58,072 nucleotides of DNA. Origin: Clostridia bacterium. Its GTDB lineage: Bacteria; Bacillota; Clostridia; TANB77; CAG-465. The translations under genes and the position numbers were made by a program. Below the pieces are notes generated by a model that saw only the letters and a list, made by a program, of their open reading frames with translations, searched no databases and was not told where the DNA came from. The stretch spans positions 1 to 58,072 of the forward strand of contig JAQSXK010000008.1 of NCBI GenBank assembly GCA_029256705.1, written 5' to 3'. Shown in pieces: positions 24,842 to 33,661 of this stretch. Every line of letters begins with the position of its first letter. Positions within the stretch are counted from its first letter, which is position 1.

Positions 24842-25120
24842 ATGAAAGACATTAAAGATTTAATGGAATACGTACTAAAGAATAAATATGTTATAATATG
24901 TGTAGCGATTGTTGTACTTCTATATGCACTTGGTGTAATAGAGTTTGTAACTAAATTTATAATTCTTCTTGTTCTAGTTGCTGGAGCAATATATGTTGGT
25001 AAAAAGATTCAAGATAATGAATGGGTAGTAAAGAAATTTTTTAATTTTAAAGGTTTTAAAAATGATGATAATGTATATTATTATCAAGAAAAAGAAGATA
25101 AAAATAACAATAAGAAATAA
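24842..25120 (+). CDS. Small DUF2273-like membrane protein
   Basis: The protein has 92 residues, from ATG 24842 after AGGAGGGA. Two close membrane helices (about 14-30 and 33-50) and a charged tail ending in Lys/Asn. Position between amaP and nusB and the 'VIEFVTKFIILLVLVAGAIYVGKKIQDN' helix pattern fit the DUF2273 proteins of asp23 operons. It is likely part of the Asp23-AmaP membrane assembly. Confidence 0.75.
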   Translation: MKDIKDLMEYVLKNKYVIICVAIVVLLYALGVIEFVTKFIILLVLVAGAIYVGKKIQDNEWVVKKFFNFKGFKNDDNVYYYQEKEDKNNNKK

Positions 25121-25131
25121 GGGAGAATAAA

Positions 25132-25524
25132 ATGGGTAGGAAAAAAGCAAGAGATAGTGCTTTTAAATGTATATATCAACTAGGATTTGACTTTAACTTA
25201 AATTTAGAAGATATGTTAAAGTATAATTATGAAGAAAATATTAACACTGAAGAAGAAAAAGAATATATCTCTGAATTATTAAATGGAATAATAGCAAATA
25301 TTGATGCTATTGATGAACAAATATTAAATAATCTAAAAGGATGGTCAATAGATAGAATAGCAAAAATAGATTTAGCTATTTTAAGACTTGCAATATATGA
25401 GATAAAATATATCGAAAATGTTCCGGTTAAAGTTAGTTTAAATGAAGCAGTTGAACTTGCTAAAATGTATGGTGATGAAAATTCTGCTAATTTTGTTAAT
25501 GGGTTACTAGCAAAAGTTATATAG
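25132..25524 (+). CDS. nusB: Transcription antitermination factor NusB
   Basis: The protein has 130 residues, from ATG 25132 after GGGAGA. All-helical NusB pattern: 'RKKARDSAFKCIYQLGF', 'YISELLNGIIANIDAIDEQI', 'WSIDRIAKIDLAILRLAIYEIKY' and 'VPVKVSLNEAVELAKMYGDENSANFVNGLLAK'. NusB with S10 binds boxA RNA in rRNA antitermination. It has full length and lies between the asp23 genes and xseA. Confidence 0.95.
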   Translation: MGRKKARDSAFKCIYQLGFDFNLNLEDMLKYNYEENINTEEEKEYISELLNGIIANIDAIDEQILNNLKGWSIDRIAKIDLAILRLAIYEIKYIENVPVKVSLNEAVELAKMYGDENSANFVNGLLAKVI

Positions 25525-25539
25525 TAAAGGATAGATTAT

Positions 25540-26730
25540 ATGGAAACAAAAATATATAGTGTATCTCAAATTAATAAATATATAAAGATGGTGTTTGATA
25601 AAAACACCTTTTTATATAATATTAGTATTAGAGGAGAGATTACAAACTTTAAAGCTCATTATACTGGTCATTTATATTTTACACTTAAAGATGAAACAAG
25701 CTCAATTAAGTGTGTAATGTTTAAGGGTCATGCAGATAGCATAAAATTTAAAGTAAATGATGGAATGAAAGTTGTTATAGAAGGACAAGTTAGTGTATAT
25801 GAGTCTAATGGAACATATCAAATATATTGTAAAAAGATGATGCCAGAAGGTTTGGGAGAGTTATATTTAGCTTATGAACAATTAAAGGCTAGACTTGAAC
25901 TTGAAGGTTTGTTCGATGAATCACATAAAAAGAGTTTACCGTTTCTTCCTGAAAGAGTTGGTATAATAACATCAAAAACAGGGGCAGTAATACAAGATAT
26001 AATAAATGTAACCACAAGAAGATATGGAAAAATGAATTTACTTGTATATCCAGCTACTGTTCAAGGTGTTAATGTATCTGAAACGGTAATAGCCGGAATA
26101 AAAGCATTTAATAAATTAAATAATGTTGATGTAATTATTATAGCGCGTGGTGGTGGCTCTTTTGAAGATTTATTCGGGTTTAATGACGAAAAGTTGGCAA
26201 GGGAAATATATAATTCAGACATTCCAATAATTTCTGCAGTAGGACATGAAACAGATTTTACAATATGTGACTTTGTTTCGGATTTAAGAGCTCCTACGCC
26301 ATCAGCAGCAGCTGAACTTGTATATCCTCAAATGTCAGATTTAGTAATTAAATTAGAAAATTATAAAAATAGAAGTAAACAAGCTATACTAAATTATCTG
26401 GATAGAAAAAAAGAATATGTAAAAAGATTGAAGTCTTCTAAACTTGAAAAAGTTCCTTTAGATATAATAAATAATTATAGATTAAATATAGATTCTATGT
26501 TAAGGTCTAATGAGAATAAATTGCATTTATTACTTGAAAGAAGTAAATCGAGATATTTACAGTCAGTATCTAAAATTGATGCTCTAAGTCCACTTAAAAC
26601 ACTTACAAGAGGATATGTTGTGGCACAAGATAATGATGGTACAGTTATTGTTAAAACTAATCAAGTAAAATCTGGAGATAATTTAAAATTGACATTTATT
26701 GATGGTAAAATAAATGTAATTGTAGAATAG
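25540..26730 (+). CDS. xseA: Exodeoxyribonuclease VII large subunit
   Basis: The protein has 396 residues, from ATG 25540 after AAAGGAT. The N-terminal OB-fold ('IRGEITNFKAHYTGHLYFTLKDETSSIKCVMF') is followed by the catalytic region ('ERVGIITSKTGAVIQDI', 'VIIIARGGGSFEDLFGFNDEKLAREIY', 'ISAVGHETDFTICDFVSDLRAPTPSAAAEL') and a shorter helical C-terminus ending in a beta domain with 'LKTLTRGYVVAQ'. With XseB it forms exonuclease VII, which degrades single-stranded DNA. It is somewhat shorter than the E. coli protein, as is usual in Firmicutes. Confidence 0.95.
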   Translation: METKIYSVSQINKYIKMVFDKNTFLYNISIRGEITNFKAHYTGHLYFTLKDETSSIKCVMFKGHADSIKFKVNDGMKVVIEGQVSVYESNGTYQIYCKKMMPEGLGELYLAYEQLKARLELEGLFDESHKKSLPFLPERVGIITSKTGAVIQDIINVTTRRYGKMNLLVYPATVQGVNVSETVIAGIKAFNKLNNVDVIIIARGGGSFEDLFGFNDEKLAREIYNSDIPIISAVGHETDFTICDFVSDLRAPTPSAAAELVYPQMSDLVIKLENYKNRSKQAILNYLDRKKEYVKRLKSSKLEKVPLDIINNYRLNIDSMLRSNENKLHLLLERSKSRYLQSVSKIDALSPLKTLTRGYVVAQDNDGTVIVKTNQVKSGDNLKLTFIDGKINVIVE

Positions 26731-26740
26731 GAGATATATT

Positions 26741-26962
26741 ATGGAAAACGAAACATTTGAAAAAAGTTTAGAACAGTTAGAAAATATTGCTACTGAACTT
26801 GAAAGAGGAAATTTAAGCTTAGAAAAATCTATTGAAATATTTGAAAAAGGAATAAAGTTGTCTAAAGAGTGCAGTGAAAAATTAGATAAAGCGGAAAAAA
26901 GAATCAATTTATTGGTTCAAACTGAAAACGGACTTGAAGAAGAAAAATTTGAAATAGAATAA
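26741..26962 (+). CDS. xseB: Exodeoxyribonuclease VII small subunit
   Basis: The protein has 73 residues, from ATG 26741 after GGAGAT, 10 bases after xseA. 'FEKSLEQLENIATELERGNLSLEKSIEIFEKGIKLSKECSEKLDKAEKRINLL' is the complete XseB helical hairpin. It is the partner of the upstream large subunit. Confidence 0.95.
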   Translation: MENETFEKSLEQLENIATELERGNLSLEKSIEIFEKGIKLSKECSEKLDKAEKRINLLVQTENGLEEEKFEIE

Positions 26963-27027
26963 AAATTAATCATCTATAAATGTGTATATCTAAAATTTCA
27001 GGATATAATATATATAGGTGATTTTTT

Positions 27028-27303
27028 ATGAGTAAATGTAGTAATAAAAAAAATAATTGCAAAAATGAAAATGAAAATGAAAATGAAAATGTTGTAGATT
27101 TAGCTAAAACAGAAGATCTTGGTAGAAAAAAGATGACTGACGAAGAACAGGAAGGATATAATTTTATGGGGACACTTAATAATTGGACTACTCCTGATGA
27201 ACAAGAAACAAAAGTAGAGGAAATTGAAAAAGCTACAAAGGTAGAAGTGAATCATGTTAAAGAAGCAGAAAATAATAATCATGGACAATGGACTAAAAAG
27301 TAG
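27028..27303 (+). CDS. Small acidic low-complexity protein
   Basis: The protein has 91 residues, from ATG 27028 with GGTGAT upstream. It has no membrane segment. An N-terminal Cys/Lys/Asn-rich stretch leads into an Asn-Glu repeat encoded by a tandem GAAAAT hexamer (27062-27091), then a charged, probably disordered region. I do not recognise a family. The hexamer repeat could change length by replication slippage without shifting frame. Confidence 0.55.
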   Translation: MSKCSNKKNNCKNENENENENVVDLAKTEDLGRKKMTDEEQEGYNFMGTLNNWTTPDEQETKVEEIEKATKVEVNHVKEAENNNHGQWTKK

Positions 27304-27311
27304 ATAAAACC

Positions 27312-27340
27312 TTGACAAATGCCAGTTCATAGTGTATAAT
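27312..27340 (+). promoter_or_regulatory. Perfect consensus promoter of the HAD gene
   Basis: TTGACA 27312-27317, a 17-base spacer and TATAAT 27335-27340. Confidence 0.85.
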
Positions 27341-27371
27341 ATTTACATAAAACCAATAAGGAGTGAAGTTT

Positions 27372-28043
27372 ATGAATAAAATTTCAGGAATAACAACTGC
27401 TTGTTTTGATATTGATTGGACGTTGGTTAAGCATACAGATAATCAGGGTAGTGCAATTATGCGGAAGCTTGGTTTAGAACCAAGCCAAGAGTTTGAGAAC
27501 CAGATAACAAATTTCTGGAATAAATTGCCCAAAAAACTTCAAAATGGACAAAAGGTTGAAAAATGTAAGATTTATAGTGTTGCCGAGGAGCTGATACCAT
27601 TTTTACGTGAGATAAATTTATCTGGTGAAGAATGGTTTCGGATTTCTGAGGAAGTGGATGAGCCAAAGCTTATTGACGGTGCATATGAAATACTTGAATA
27701 TTTAAGAAATGAAGGGTATTACATTGTTGCATCTACAAACGCATTTGTTTCTGATCAGGTCAAAGTTCTTGAAAAATTAGGAATATTAGACTTTTTTGAA
27801 AGAATTTATGGTTGGGACACTATATGCGCAAAACCGCATTGCAAGGCACTATTTAGTTTAATGAATATACATTCTACAGAATCAATGATTTTTATTGGTG
27901 ATAGTGTGTATACGGATATCAATTTTGCTAATAAAACAGGCATCAAGTCTATTGGATATAACTTGAAATATGGTGATAGAGAGCATCATATTAAGCCTAC
28001 AGTAAATATTTCTGATTTATCTGAAATAAAAAGATATCTTTAA
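27372..28043 (+). CDS. HAD superfamily hydrolase, class IA-like
   Basis: The protein has 223 residues from ATG 27372 (AGGAGTGA upstream). HAD motifs are all present: motif I 'CFDIDWTLVKHTD' with Asp13 and Asp15, motif II 'VASTNAF', the Lys in 'CAKPHCKAL' and motif IV 'FIGDSVYTDINFA'. The usual Gly after the second Asp is Trp. The cap is helical, as in phosphoglycolate-phosphatase-type enzymes. The gene uses more G/C-ending and CGG/CTT codons than its neighbours, which suggests a different history. The substrate is unknown. Confidence 0.85.
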   Translation: MNKISGITTACFDIDWTLVKHTDNQGSAIMRKLGLEPSQEFENQITNFWNKLPKKLQNGQKVEKCKIYSVAEELIPFLREINLSGEEWFRISEEVDEPKLIDGAYEILEYLRNEGYYIVASTNAFVSDQVKVLEKLGILDFFERIYGWDTICAKPHCKALFSLMNIHSTESMIFIGDSVYTDINFANKTGIKSIGYNLKYGDREHHIKPTVNISDLSEIKRYL

Positions 28044-28070
28044 CATTATATCCAAATATTTGAAAATGCA

Positions 28071-28116
28071 AAAAAACACATTTTTCTTTAAATAACTTGA
28101 AAAATGTGTTTTTTTA
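28071..28116 (+). terminator. Terminator overlapping the next promoter
   Basis: A 16-bp stem (28071-28086 with 28099-28114) ending in a T run. Its 3' arm contains the -35 box of the promoter at 28097-28125. Confidence 0.85.
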
Positions 28117-28125
28117 TGATATAAT
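28097..28125 (+). promoter_or_regulatory. Promoter of the nucleotidyltransferase gene
   Basis: TTGAAA 28097-28102, a 17-base spacer and TATAAT 28120-28125, nested in the preceding terminator. Confidence 0.7.
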
Positions 28126-28158
28126 GTCTCCATGTGAAGAAAAATGGGGGTATTTTAA

Positions 28159-28896
28159 ATGAAATGTATTTTATTATGTGCAGGTTATGCTACAAGATTA
28201 TTTCCACTAACAGAAAATTTTCCTAAAGCTTTATTACAAGTTGGAAATAAAGCATTGCTTGATTACATACTTGAAGAAGTAAATTCTATTGAAGAAGTTG
28301 ATGGTATATTCTTAGTTACAAACGATAAATATTCATCACACTTTTCAAAATGGGCTGAAGAAAAGAATAATATAAAACCTATTACAGTTCTAAATGATGG
28401 AACATTAACAAATGATGATAGACTTGGCGCGATAGGTGATATTGTATATACTATAGAAAAAGGAAATATAGACGATGATATTTTAATCATTGCAGGAGAT
28501 AATTTATTTACATTCAAGTTGAACGATTTCGTTTCTTTTTATAAAGAAAGACAAGCACCATCAGTATGTGTAAGAGAAGAAAAAGATCTTAATTCACTTA
28601 AACGTTTAGGTGTTGCACAAGTTGACGAAGACATGAAAATAATAGGTTTCGAAGAAAAACCTGCTGAACCAAAAAGTAAATATGCTGTTTATGCAGAATA
28701 TTTATACCCTAGAAATGTAATACCTATGTTTAAACAATATATTGCTGAAGGACATTCAAATGATGCTCCTGGTAATTTTGTTGCTTACTTACATCAAAAG
28801 ACACCAACATATGCATATGCATTTTCAGGTGAATGTTACGATGTAGGAACACATGAGTCATTAGCATATGTTAATGAACTATATAGTAAAAGATAA
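28159..28896 (+). CDS. Sugar-phosphate nucleotidyltransferase family protein
   Basis: The protein has 245 residues, from ATG 28159 after GGGGGT. The nucleotide-binding signature 'LLCAGYATRLFPLTENFPKALLQVGNK' is at the N-terminus (with Ala for the more usual Gly before Thr-Arg), then 'LIIAGDNLF' (metal-binding Asp) and 'IGFEEKPAEPKS'. The C-terminal 'CYDVGTHESLAYVNELY' is typical of glucose-1-phosphate thymidylyl/uridylyltransferases. The precise sugar and nucleotide cannot be read from the sequence. It lies upstream of a GT-C-like membrane protein. Confidence 0.85.
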   Translation: MKCILLCAGYATRLFPLTENFPKALLQVGNKALLDYILEEVNSIEEVDGIFLVTNDKYSSHFSKWAEEKNNIKPITVLNDGTLTNDDRLGAIGDIVYTIEKGNIDDDILIIAGDNLFTFKLNDFVSFYKERQAPSVCVREEKDLNSLKRLGVAQVDEDMKIIGFEEKPAEPKSKYAVYAEYLYPRNVIPMFKQYIAEGHSNDAPGNFVAYLHQKTPTYAYAFSGECYDVGTHESLAYVNELYSKR

Positions 28897-28949
28897 TATA
28901 CAAAAGACGGAAAAATTAAATAATTAATAGAACGAGTGGTTTAATAGAA

Positions 28950-30197
28950 ATGAGTATTAGTAAAATTTCACGTAGTTTAGTTGTAGCAATATTTATAGCT
29001 CTAGTTATAGTTTTAATATTTACAAATTTGTACTTAACATTTAGTAATTTAACTTTAAAAACTGGCGTAGTGGAAAAAATAGTATATGTAGTAGCTCTAC
29101 TAATTTTAATAGTAGCATATGCACTAATTAAGGAAAAACTTAATAAGAAAAAAGTAAAAAAAGTTGTTAGTTTAACATATAGATTTGTGTTTTTAATAAC
29201 AATAACATTTTTAGCTAAGTTGATATCACTTTATATTAGTGTAATAGATATTTCAAAATTTTCGGCACTTGCATTTGCTATTATCTCAGTTTTGTCTGCG
29301 ATAACACTGAAAAAAATAATATATAACATATCTAAAAGTGATTTATTATCTGTAGTTGGTATGTTGATGTATGCTTTACTTCCAAACAATATTACAAATA
29401 AATTGGATTATTTTAATATGGCAGCACTTACATTATTTATTTTGTTAGTAATAATGTTTATGCAAAAATCGATTGATGAATTAAAGCAACTTGGAATTAA
29501 AACAAAGAAATATATGTATTTCTCTTTAGTTACAGGATTTTTTATTGGAATTACAATGTTACTTAATCTTAATAGTATAATTTGGATAATATTATCTGTA
29601 TTTTTAATGTTAGTTACTTCAAATTTAGATAAAACACATGTAAATTTTTCAAATAAAATTATTAATAGTTTAAGACAAAAAAATAAGGAAATGCTTTATA
29701 GCATTGAAAGAATATATATAAATAAAATATTTATATCAGTAGTTATAATTTTTGTATCTTCTTATTTATCATATACATTACTTAACTTTGCTGTAACATT
29801 AAATTTACCTATAGTATCTAATGTTATAACTAGTATTAAAGATCCGTCTGGAAATAATGTAATAGAAAATATTAAATTATTTAAAACAATAGAAAAAGAT
29901 AATATAATAAGTAATTTTCACAATTTCATAACTAATTCTAAAGGATATTATTTAGTTCTATGTATATATATATTATTTATAGAAATACTAACAGTATTTT
30001 TAAGAAGAAGATATGATACTAAATCAACACTAATTAAAGTATTATTTATATCAATGTTTACTTTTTATACGTTGTTTAGCTTAAATATATTAGTATATGG
30101 TCAGATATTTACTGTACTACTTATACTAATATCTATAATAAATACATCTAATTTATATTTAAACAGAGATGAAAGAATAAAATTACTTAATTCATAA
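28950..30197 (+). CDS. Polytopic membrane protein, glycosyltransferase-39-like layout
   Basis: The protein has 415 residues, from ATG 28950 with a weak GAGTGG site. About ten hydrophobic segments are spread over the length, with a small extracytoplasmic section at about 285-340. The helix pattern resembles GT-C membrane proteins, but no catalytic acidic motif stands out, so the assignment is tentative. It lies between a sugar nucleotidyltransferase gene and dnaG. Transfer of a sugar to a lipid or surface glycan is an inference from context. Confidence 0.5.
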   Translation: MSISKISRSLVVAIFIALVIVLIFTNLYLTFSNLTLKTGVVEKIVYVVALLILIVAYALIKEKLNKKKVKKVVSLTYRFVFLITITFLAKLISLYISVIDISKFSALAFAIISVLSAITLKKIIYNISKSDLLSVVGMLMYALLPNNITNKLDYFNMAALTLFILLVIMFMQKSIDELKQLGIKTKKYMYFSLVTGFFIGITMLLNLNSIIWIILSVFLMLVTSNLDKTHVNFSNKIINSLRQKNKEMLYSIERIYINKIFISVVIIFVSSYLSYTLLNFAVTLNLPIVSNVITSIKDPSGNNVIENIKLFKTIEKDNIISNFHNFITNSKGYYLVLCIYILFIEILTVFLRRRYDTKSTLIKVLFISMFTFYTLFSLNILVYGQIFTVLLILISIINTSNLYLNRDERIKLLNS

Positions 30198-30221
30198 AAT
30201 AAAAAGGGAAGGTGAATTTAA

Positions 30222-32012
30222 GTGGCATACTATTCAGATGAATTAATAGAAGAAGTAATATCTCAAAATGATATTGTAGAAGTAGTATCTGAATATGTGC
30301 AACTTACTAAAAGTGGAAGAAATTACATGGGACTTTGTCCTTTCCACAAGGAAAAGTCACCTTCTTTTTGTGTTTCAATGGACAAACAGATATATAAATG
30401 TTTCGGATGTGGAGCAGGTGGAAACGTTATATATTTCATTATGAAAAATGAAAATATGGAGTTTATTGAAGCTGTTGAATTTTTAGCTACAAGAGCACAT
30501 ATTGATCTAAACAAGTATATAACTAGTTCACACGCAAATAGGGTAGATAACAGGGATTTGAAAGAGATTATATATAACATAAATAAAGATGCAGCAATGT
30601 ATTACCATAAAAATTTAGTTCAAAAATTAGAAGAAGATAATAATTTAATTAAAGAATATATAAAAAAAAGAAATTTAGATAAGAATACAATTATAAAATT
30701 TGGACTTGGATATGGAAGTGGTAAAATACCTTTATTTACTTATCTAACAGAAAAAGGATATACAAAGGAACAAATAATCGCGTCTGGAATAATAATTGAA
30801 AACGACAATGGAAAACTCTATGACAGATTTTTTTCAAGATTAATATTTCCAATATTTGATGTTAGAGATAGAGTTATTGCATTTGGTGGAAGAGTACTAG
30901 ATAAGTCTATGCCAAAGTATTTAAATTCGGCTGAAAATATTGTGTATTATAAAGGTAAAAATTTATATGCTTTAAATTTTGCTAAGAGAGAGAAAATTGA
31001 TTCTGTTATAATAGTAGAAGGATATATGGATTCAGTTTCTCTTCAAAAGTATGGATTTACAAATGTAGTAGCTTCACTTGGAACGGCATTAACTGTTGAA
31101 CAAGCAAGATTAATAAAAAAGTTTACAGACAATGTGATTATAGCATATGATCAAGATGCAGCTGGACAAGATGCTACTATGAGGGGATTAGATGTTTTAA
31201 TTTCTAAAGGATTAAATGTAAAAGTACTTAAGTTAGATAGAGAAGATGTAAAAGATCCAGATGAATATGTAAACAAATATGGACCAGAAAGACTTAAAAC
31301 TTGTATTGCAAATAGTATGTCTCTAGTTGAATTTAAAGTTTCTAAAATAGAAAAAGAGTTAGATATGAATAATATTGATTCTAAAATTAAGTTTTTAAAT
31401 GGTGCCGCAAATATATTAAGCAAAATAGATAATAATATAGAAAGAGACCTTTATATAGATAAAATAGCTTCAAAATACAAAATTGGAAAAGAACCTATTG
31501 TAAAGGAAATAGATAAAAAATTAAAAAAAGATGGTGTTAATATAATTACTAATTTAAATGATGTATCAAGAAAAATTGGCTCAAATATAAATGCTAGAAA
31601 AAGAGTAGAGCAGTATATTATAGCGCTTATGATTTTAAAAGATAAGGAAATTCAGGGTAAGATAAACGAAAATATTGATGAAACCACATTTAAAAACTCT
31701 GGTATTAGAAATTTATATAATTATATTATATCACTTTCGAAGGAGTATGACTTAAATAAAATAGATATACTATCCAAAATGAAAGATGAAGATTTAATTA
31801 AGGAATTGACAGATGTAATGTATATAGATGTGTCTATTTCTGGAAAAGAAAAATTATTGGGTGATGTTTTAAATCAAATAAAAAAAGGTAAGTTTACTGA
31901 TCGAAGAATGGAAATTCTTCAAAGATTAGGTGAAGATATTTCTAAAGATGAAAAAGATATTTTACAATTTGAACTTAATCAGATTCTAATTCAAATGAGC
32001 AAACTTAAATAG
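30222..32012 (+). CDS. dnaG: DNA primase DnaG
   Basis: The protein has 596 residues from a GTG start at 30222, with GGGAAGGTGA upstream. The zinc-binding domain 'LCPFHKEKSPSFCVSMDKQ' and 'CFGCGAGGNVI' has the C-H-C-C ligands. The catalytic core has 'FGGRVLDKSMPKYLNS' and the TOPRIM motifs 'IIVEGYMDSVSL', 'VASLGTALT' and 'IAYDQDAAGQDA'. A helicase-binding helical C-terminus follows. It makes RNA primers for lagging-strand synthesis. dnaG-sigA is the conserved macromolecular-synthesis operon order. Confidence 0.96.
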   Translation: MAYYSDELIEEVISQNDIVEVVSEYVQLTKSGRNYMGLCPFHKEKSPSFCVSMDKQIYKCFGCGAGGNVIYFIMKNENMEFIEAVEFLATRAHIDLNKYITSSHANRVDNRDLKEIIYNINKDAAMYYHKNLVQKLEEDNNLIKEYIKKRNLDKNTIIKFGLGYGSGKIPLFTYLTEKGYTKEQIIASGIIIENDNGKLYDRFFSRLIFPIFDVRDRVIAFGGRVLDKSMPKYLNSAENIVYYKGKNLYALNFAKREKIDSVIIVEGYMDSVSLQKYGFTNVVASLGTALTVEQARLIKKFTDNVIIAYDQDAAGQDATMRGLDVLISKGLNVKVLKLDREDVKDPDEYVNKYGPERLKTCIANSMSLVEFKVSKIEKELDMNNIDSKIKFLNGAANILSKIDNNIERDLYIDKIASKYKIGKEPIVKEIDKKLKKDGVNIITNLNDVSRKIGSNINARKRVEQYIIALMILKDKEIQGKINENIDETTFKNSGIRNLYNYIISLSKEYDLNKIDILSKMKDEDLIKELTDVMYIDVSISGKEKLLGDVLNQIKKGKFTDRRMEILQRLGEDISKDEKDILQFELNQILIQMSKLK

Positions 32013-32036
32013 GTATTAAAAGGAGAGATTATTCTT

Positions 32037-33479
32037 ATGGAAAAAAAAGTATTAAAAAATACTGATGAAGGAAACAAAGAAGTTGAAGTTGTAGGTAAGA
32101 AAAGTAAATCAATTACTTTAGACAATGTAGAAAAGATTGAAAAATCTAAACAAAAAGATGAGGATATTAAAACTTCAAAAAAGAAAGAAGTTGTAGATTC
32201 TACTAGCAAATCAAAAAAATCTGCAGTTTTACCTGAATATATAATACAAATTAATGAATTTCTTGAAAAATATAAAGGTAGGGATAGTGTTACGTACAAG
32301 GAAGTAATAGATTTTTTAGATAATAAAAACTTTACCCCACAAAATGTATCTAAATTGTACGAAGAATTAGAGAAGAATAAAATACATCTTTTAGAAGAAG
32401 CTGCAAAAGAATCTTCTACTCAAGAGGCAAATATTGTTGAAATAATAAATGATGAAGATGTAGATGCAGATTTAGAAGACTTAGAACCGGTAGAAATAGA
32501 CTCTGCAACTGAGAAGAGTGCAACATTTGGTAATTCACCTGTTGCCGAATTAGATATTGAACCTAATCTTGAAGATTTAAGTGAAATTGAAAAAGGTATA
32601 TTATTTGATGAAGTAAGTGATTTATCATTTATGGATAATTTAAATACTGATGATCCAGTTAAACTATTTCTAAAAGAAATTGGTAATACAGCACTTTTAG
32701 ATTATGAATCTGAAACAAAACTTGCTGAGAGAATGGCTGATGGAGATACTGAAGCAAGAAAACAATTAGTAGAATCAAATTTAAGATTAGTTGTTAGTAT
32801 AGCAAAAAGATATATTGGTAGAGGGATGCACTTTTTAGATTTGATTCAAGAAGGAAATTTAGGACTTATTAAAGCAGTTGAAAAATTTGATCTTAAAAAG
32901 GGATTCAAATTTAGTACATATGCAACTTGGTGGATAAGACAGGCAATAACAAGAGCAATAGCAGACCAAGCTAGAACAATTAGAATACCAGTTCATATGG
33001 TTGAGACAATAAATAAATTAATACGTACTTCTAGACATTTATTACAACAAAATGGCAGAGAGCCTTCACCAGAAGAAATAGCTGAAGAAGTTGAAATGCC
33101 TGTAGAAAAAGTAAGGGAAATATTAAAAATAGCCCAAGAACCGATATCATTAGAAACACCAGTTGGAGATGAAAACGAAACAGTACTTGGAAACTTTATT
33201 CAAGATGAAGAACAAGCTTCACCATCAGACCAAGCTGCTGATGTATTACTTAGAACACATTTAGATGATGTTATGGATACATTAACACCAAGAGAAGCTA
33301 GAGTTATAAAACTAAGATTTGGCTTAATTGATGGAAGAATGAGAACTTTAGAAGAGGTTGGTCAAGAATTTCAAGTAACAAGAGAAAGAATAAGACAAAT
33401 TGAAGCTAAGGCAATAAGAAAGTTAAAGCATCCAAGTAGAAGTAAGAGATTAAAAGATTTTATGAATACAGAAGCTTAA
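32037..33479 (+). CDS. sigA: Housekeeping RNA polymerase sigma factor SigA
   Basis: The protein has 480 residues, from ATG 32037 after AGGAGAG. It has a long charged N-terminus, a region 1.1-like part ('[32 protein letters not shown]', about 80-115), region 1.2 ('[12 protein letters not shown]'), region 2 ('[30 protein letters not shown]', '[13 protein letters not shown]'), region 3 and region 4.2 ('[30 protein letters not shown]'). It ends ~10 residues later, as normal. Its consensus fits the TTGACA/TATAAT boxes seen throughout the window. Confidence 0.96.
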   Translation: MEKKVLKNTDEGNKEVEVVGKKSKSITLDNVEKIEKSKQKDEDIKTSKKKEVVDSTSKSKKSAVLPEYIIQINEFLEKYKGRDSVTYKEVIDFLDNKNFTPQNVSKLYEELEKNKIHLLEEAAKESSTQEANIVEIINDEDVDADLEDLEPVEIDSATEKSATFGNSPVAELDIEPNLEDLSEIEKGILFDEVSDLSFMDNLNTDDPVKLFLKEIGNTALLDYESETKLAERMADGDTEARKQLVESNLRLVVSIAKRYIGRGMHFLDLIQEGNLGLIKAVEKFDLKKGFKFSTYATWWIRQAITRAIADQARTIRIPVHMVETINKLIRTSRHLLQQNGREPSPEEIAEEVEMPVEKVREILKIAQEPISLETPVGDENETVLGNFIQDEEQASPSDQAADVLLRTHLDDVMDTLTPREARVIKLRFGLIDGRMRTLEEVGQEFQVTRERIRQIEAKAIRKLKHPSRSKRLKDFMNTEA

Positions 33480-33500
33480 TAGTTATTGACAATAAATTAC

Positions 33501-33545
33501 AAAAACTTGCATAATAGTAAAATATTATACAAGTTTTTTACTTTT
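33501..33545 (+). terminator. Terminator of the dnaG-sigA unit
   Basis: AAAAACTTG-type arms (33501-33516 with 33523-33539, one bulged base each side) run into T-rich sequence. Confidence 0.75.
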
Positions 33546-33570
33546 TTAAGATTATTTTGTACATTACATA

Positions 33571-33599
33571 TTGTAATAAATAAAAATATGAGATATAAT
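33571..33599 (+). promoter_or_regulatory. Promoter
   Basis: TTGTAA 33571-33576, a 17-base spacer and TATAAT 33594-33599. Confidence 0.65.
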
Positions 33600-33661
33600 T
33601 TACTTATAATTATTTAATATAATCATTAAATAAAAATTAATAGTAAAAGTGAGGGTATTTT

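Noticed and set aside
27062-27091. CRISPR-like or satellite repeat
   Set aside because: It is a coding hexamer run without spacers. No CRISPR array or cas gene was seen anywhere in the window.
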